Of a stretch of DNA of 8,453 bases, positions 6,497 to 8,453 are shown piece after piece (the first letter of the stretch is position 1; each line of letters starts with the position of its first letter). The notes under the pieces are model-generated. The model was not told the origin of the DNA, did not search any database, and saw nothing but the letters and a program-made list of their open reading frames with translations. This DNA is from Burkholderiales bacterium (GTDB lineage Bacteria; Pseudomonadota; Gammaproteobacteria; Burkholderiales; Burkholderiaceae_C), in NCBI GenBank assembly GCA_005793295.1, contig SXSX01000118.1, positions 1 through 8,453 of the forward strand, in the 5' to 3' direction. A program made the translations under genes and the position numbers.

Positions 6497-6745
6497 AGTT
6501 CGGCGCGGAACCATAGGGCCGCGGCCTTCAATGTGGCGAAAGTTGATGCGGCCTTTGGTCAAGTCATATGGAGATAACTCCAAAGAAACACGGTCACCCG
6601 CCAAAATCCGGATGTGGTTCTTGCGCATTTTTCCTGCGGAATAGGCGATCAATTGATGGCCGTTATCTAGCGTTACGCGAAACCGGGTGTCGGGCAACAC
6701 TTCGTTGACCACACCCATCATCTCGATCAGTTCTTCTTTTGCCAT
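6491..6745 (-). CDS. infA: Translation initiation factor IF-1, extended paralog
   Basis: The protein has 84 residues. It aligns along its whole first part with E. coli IF-1: MAKEELIEMMG, LPDTRFRV, LDNGHQLIA, GKMRKNHIRILAGD and SPYDLTKGRINFR. This is the S1-type OB fold that occupies the 30S A site during initiation. It is longer than canonical IF-1 (72 residues): after FR a tail HIEGRGPMVPRRTN adds about 12 residues with three arginines. An IF-1 gene outside the ribosomal-protein operon is known in betaproteobacteria, so this is probably the second copy; that cannot be confirmed here. AAAGGAA lies 5–7 nt before the ATG (− strand, 6751–6757), a strong SD. The upstream 83-residue gene is on the same strand 45 bp away. 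Confidence 0.95.
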   Translation of the reverse strand: MAKEELIEMMGVVNEVLPDTRFRVTLDNGHQLIAYSAGKMRKNHIRILAGDRVSLELSPYDLTKGRINFRHIEGRGPMVPRRTN

Positions 6746-6790
6746 GAATTTTCCTTTACTTACGTATTGCGTACGAGGTTATTTTCGGGT

Positions 6791-7042
6791 CTAGTGCATT
6801 TTGAGCGCACTGTGCGCCCAGTCAATTCCTTGCGCAAGTGCGTATTGTGCCGCGGCATCGTGCGAAGAGAAATTATCGGTAAAACGCATGACGCGGTCTG
6901 TAGAAGCGCTTCCAGTTCCGCTTGCAATGGAAACTTGGGCTAAATAGCTGCCTTCAATATACAGACTAGGGCATGCAGCGATGCGGTATTTTCCTATGGT
7001 AACGGGGCTTATCAAGGTTTTATTGTTATGTTTATGAATCAT
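6791..7042 (-). CDS. Unrecognised 83-residue protein
   Basis: This is a small reading frame starting at ATG 7040–7042 with no convincing SD. The protein has a basic N-terminus (MIHKHNNKTL), a segment KYRIAACPSLYIEGSYLAQVSIA compatible with two beta strands, then SASTDRVMRFTDNFSSHDAAAQYALAQGIDWAHSAL. The last part reads like strand–turn–helix with a C-terminal amphipathic helix ending in I-D. This layout resembles the small beta-beta-alpha proteins common in Burkholderiales (for instance DUF6566/CV_2116-like); the resemblance is an impression, not a match. No signal peptide, membrane helix or metal motif is seen. It sits between the structured RNA region upstream and infA downstream on the same strand, so it may share a transcript with infA. 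It is judged a real gene by amino-acid composition and position. Confidence 0.62.
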   Translation of the reverse strand: MIHKHNNKTLISPVTIGKYRIAACPSLYIEGSYLAQVSIASGTGSASTDRVMRFTDNFSSHDAAAQYALAQGIDWAHSALKMH

Positions 7043-7176
7043 TTAAAAATACAAGGTCACAGGCCATAGCAGGGGCAACCGTGATCGTTAAGGGAGGAAT
7101 CCGCAGCCGTGAGAAGGCTTTTGGCGGTTTGCCATCGGGTGGCATTTGGGGCAGGCCCTCTGCCGGGGCTGCCCAT
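7043..7176 (-). ncRNA. Candidate structured RNA with anti-Shine-Dalgarno sequence (sRNA or 5' leader)
   Basis: This GC-rich intergenic block has several hairpins. Given in + coordinates: 7149–7154 with 7169–7174 (GGGCAG/CTGCCC, extendable inward); TGCCA 7130–7134 with TGGCA 7140–7144; CCGC 7101–7104 with GCGG 7124–7127 enclosing AGCC/GGCT (7105–7108, 7116–7119). A weaker stem joins 7055–7063 to 7079–7086. Read on the − strand, the unpaired stretch 7100–7089 contains CCUCC (7097–7093). It directly follows GGCUGCGGAUU, a context resembling the 16S rRNA 3' end (GGCUGGAUCACCUCC). A T run (7049–7045) closes the block, after an imperfect stem. Rfam describes a betaproteobacterial toxic small RNA group that I believe has anti-SD character; membership is a guess. 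Strand is uncertain, since the 7055–7060/7081–7086 stem has a G·U only on the + strand. It could also be the 5' UTR of the 83-residue gene. Confidence 0.45.
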
Positions 7177-7250
7177 GTAATGTAACACGGTTATGAAAAT
7201 TGCGACTTGTACCCATAATGCGCTTTCTTATTACTGCGCTTTGAACGCCT

Positions 7251-7715
7251 ATGAAACTAGATCGTTACGATAAAAAAATTCTTGAAATTCTGCAAGCCGA
7301 GGGGCGCATTCACAACCAGGATTTAGCTGACCGAATTGGTTTGTCTGCATCTCCTTGTCTTCGCAGGGTAAGGGCGCTGGAAGAGTCCGGCCTCATTCTC
7401 GGGTACCGGGCCATGCTCGATGCGCGCAAACTAGGGCTCACTTTGATGGCCTTAATCCATATTTCGATGGATGTGCATACCCCTGAACGCTTTGATCACT
7501 TTGAGGCCGCTGTTGCCGTTTTGCCAGAAGTTTTAGAGTGCTTGCTCATCACGGGCCAAGACGCAGACTACCAGCTCAAAGTGGCAGTGCGCGATATGGA
7601 TCACTACCAATTTTTGCTGCTCAACAAAATCACCCGTATTGACGGGGTCACTGGCGTACACTCCAGCTTTGTTCTGCGGCGCGTAGTCGACAAAACAGCC
7701 CTCTGCGTTGCGTAA
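7251..7715 (+). CDS. Lrp/AsnC family transcriptional regulator
   Basis: The protein has 154 residues with the typical two-part plan. The N-terminal helix-turn-helix begins MKLDRYDKKILEILQAEGRI, with the recognition part DLADRIGLSASPCLRRVRALEESGLI (24–49). After a linker strand (LGYRAMLDARKLGL) comes the C-terminal RAM/ligand-binding domain (about 66–145), with TGQDADYQLKVAVRDMDHYQ (101–120) and VTGVHSSFVLRRV. Such proteins form octamers or dimers and control amino-acid metabolism genes in response to an amino acid; target and effector are not evident here. Many Lrp-type regulators act on a divergent neighbour and on themselves. Here the divergent unit is the structured RNA/83-residue/infA region, across a non-coding gap of 208 bp (7043–7250). 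The start follows the family; no clear SD precedes it. It converges on minE with an 11-bp gap and no obvious terminator. Confidence 0.93.
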   Translation: MKLDRYDKKILEILQAEGRIHNQDLADRIGLSASPCLRRVRALEESGLILGYRAMLDARKLGLTLMALIHISMDVHTPERFDHFEAAVAVLPEVLECLLITGQDADYQLKVAVRDMDHYQFLLLNKITRIDGVTGVHSSFVLRRVVDKTALCVA

Positions 7716-7726
7716 GTGCGCTTTAT

Positions 7727-7987
7727 TTAACGTGCGTCGGGCAGCTCAATTTTGACCTCAAGCACTTCTAAATTGCCTTGTCGTTCCATGTTGACTTTGA
7801 TGTCATTGGGGTTGATTTTGATGTACTTGCTGATAACAGCGATTAAGTCACGCTGCAAATCATGCATGTAATCGGGTTCTGCCGCATTGCGGCCACTGCG
7901 CTCGTGGGCAAGAATGATTTGTAAACGCTCTTTGGCAACACTGGCGGTCTTTTTTTTCTCGCCCAACAAAAACGAAAGAAACGACAT
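7727..7987 (-). CDS. minE: Cell division topological specificity factor MinE
   Basis: The protein has 86 residues, normal for MinE. The N-terminal MSFLSFLLGEKKK is the membrane-targeting amphipathic segment. RLQIILAHER (21–30) is the anti-MinCD/MinD-contact segment. The remainder, including YMHDLQRDLIAVISKYIKI and the strand LEVLEVKIELP, is the topological-specificity dimerisation domain. MinE stimulates the MinD ATPase, drives pole-to-pole oscillation and restricts the Z-ring to midcell. ATG 7987 is chosen over an in-frame upstream codon at 8005, because the latter adds MVGNNS and overlaps minD. A weak GGGA lies inside the end of minD. The gene begins 4 bp after the minD stop, so translation is probably coupled. 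Confidence 0.97.
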   Translation of the reverse strand: MSFLSFLLGEKKKTASVAKERLQIILAHERSGRNAAEPDYMHDLQRDLIAVISKYIKINPNDIKVNMERQGNLEVLEVKIELPDAR

Positions 7988-7991
7988 GCTG

Positions 7992-8453
7992 TTATTTCCC
8001 ACCAAACATACGCTTTAACAAACCTTGTTTGGGCGCCTCAGTAAAGCGCATGGGTTTGTCAACACCTAAGAAACGGTCAATCACGTCCTTATACGCTTCA
8101 GACACATCGCTTCCAGCCATGTGCACCGCCGGTACGCCTTGGTTGGATGCCTGTAGTACCGACTCACTCTCCGGTATGACGCCAATCAACGGGATGCGCA
8201 AGATATCTTGAATGTCTTCCAGTGAAAGCATTTGGCCTTGGTCTACGCGGGCAGGGTTGTATCGGGTGATCAATAAATGCTCTTTGATCGGCTCTAAACC
8301 TTCAACCGCACGTTTGGTTTTACTTGCAAGCATTCCTAAAATTCTGTCGGAGTCGCGAACTGAAGAAACTTCGGGGTTAGTGACCACTAACGCCTCATCT
8401 GCGAAGTGCATTGCCATCAGGGCGCCGGTTTCAATACCCGCAGGGGAGTCACA
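7992..8453 (-). CDS. minD: Septum site-determining protein MinD, C-terminal part
   Basis: The frame runs in from the right edge; 153 C-terminal residues are present, beginning CDSPAGIETGAL. The D in DSPAGIE is the switch II aspartate of this deviant Walker-type ATPase. ALVVTNPEVSSVRDSDRILGMLASK, LLITRYNPARV and LIGVIPESESVLQASNQG are nearly identical to the E. coli protein. The end LLKRMFGGK is the membrane-targeting amphipathic helix. MinD binds the inner membrane as an ATP dimer, recruits MinC to block FtsZ, and is released by MinE. The Walker A half of the gene and probably minC lie beyond the window, in the usual minC–minD–minE order. The internal ATG 8417 is not the start. Confidence 0.97.
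   Translation of the reverse strand, partial: CDSPAGIETGALMAMHFADEALVVTNPEVSSVRDSDRILGMLASKTKRAVEGLEPIKEHLLITRYNPARVDQGQMLSLEDIQDILRIPLIGVIPESESVLQASNQGVPAVHMAGSDVSEAYKDVIDRFLGVDKPMRFTEAPKQGLLKRMFGGK

Noticed and set aside
6758..6790. Small palindromes (CGTACG, TACGTA) upstream of infA as an operator
   Set aside because: They are short, overlapping and could be chance; no paired promoter elements could be placed with confidence.
7043..7176. Known riboswitch classes (cobalamin, FMN, TPP, glycine, c-di-GMP-I, ZTP, yybP-ykoY)
   Set aside because: I compared the block with remembered core motifs on both strands and found none; only generic hairpins and the CCUCC remain.
7193..7273. A 26-codon + strand frame overlapping the start of the Lrp-type gene, considered as an attenuator leader peptide
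   Set aside because: No SD, no run of regulatory codons, and no terminator/antiterminator pair between it and the regulator.
1..8453. Mobile element, CRISPR, prophage or defence system
   Set aside because: No terminal inverted repeats, direct-repeat arrays, transposase, integrase or nuclease-like proteins; the gene content is core chromosomal.

Overview
The window looks like a housekeeping stretch of a betaproteobacterial chromosome, most likely Burkholderiales and close to Comamonadaceae (Limnohabitans/Rhodoferax type). This rests on protein similarity as I recognise it, on the order sucD–terC–pilin–pglL, on a stand-alone extended IF-1 gene and on min genes in the order minD–minE. Base composition is moderate and even. 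I see no insertion sequence, CRISPR array, tRNA, rRNA or sign of recent transfer.

Layout on the + strand, 1–3001: the 3' end of sucD (succinyl-CoA synthetase alpha) with its active-site histidine; a rho-independent terminator; a TerC-family membrane protein (YjbE type) that seems to start at a rare ATT codon; a type IV pilin; and, overlapping or abutting the pilin stop, a PglL-type pilin O-oligosaccharyltransferase with no ATG or GTG start. Pilin and PglL form a substrate–enzyme pair.

On the − strand, 2989–4107: a metallo-beta-lactamase-fold hydrolase (YcbL/GloC type) followed 15 bp later by a YbaK/EbsC-type aminoacyl-tRNA deacylase, a likely two-gene operon whose end overlaps the end of pglL by 13 bp. 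Divergent from it, on the + strand, are an MFS transporter (4179–5381) and a class I DAHP synthase (5393–6469), 11 bp apart. A hairpin separates the synthase from the convergent IF-1 gene.

On the − strand, 6491–7176: infA (IF-1 with a C-terminal extension), an unrecognised 83-residue protein, and upstream of it a GC-rich, hairpin-dense non-coding region. On its − strand this region carries an unpaired CCUCC in a context resembling the 3' tail of 16S rRNA. I regard this candidate anti-Shine-Dalgarno RNA as the most interesting object here; it may belong to the betaproteobacterial toxic small RNA group. Divergent from it is an Lrp/AsnC-family regulator (7251–7715). The window closes with minE and the 3' half of minD on the − strand (7727–8453).

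Most genes are ordinary core metabolism, division, translation and surface functions. The unusual signals are the two non-standard translation starts flanking the pilin gene and the structured intergenic RNA. Three functions bearing on translation (IF-1, the candidate anti-SD RNA, tRNA deacylation) lie in the window, but a joint role is not demonstrated by the sequence.
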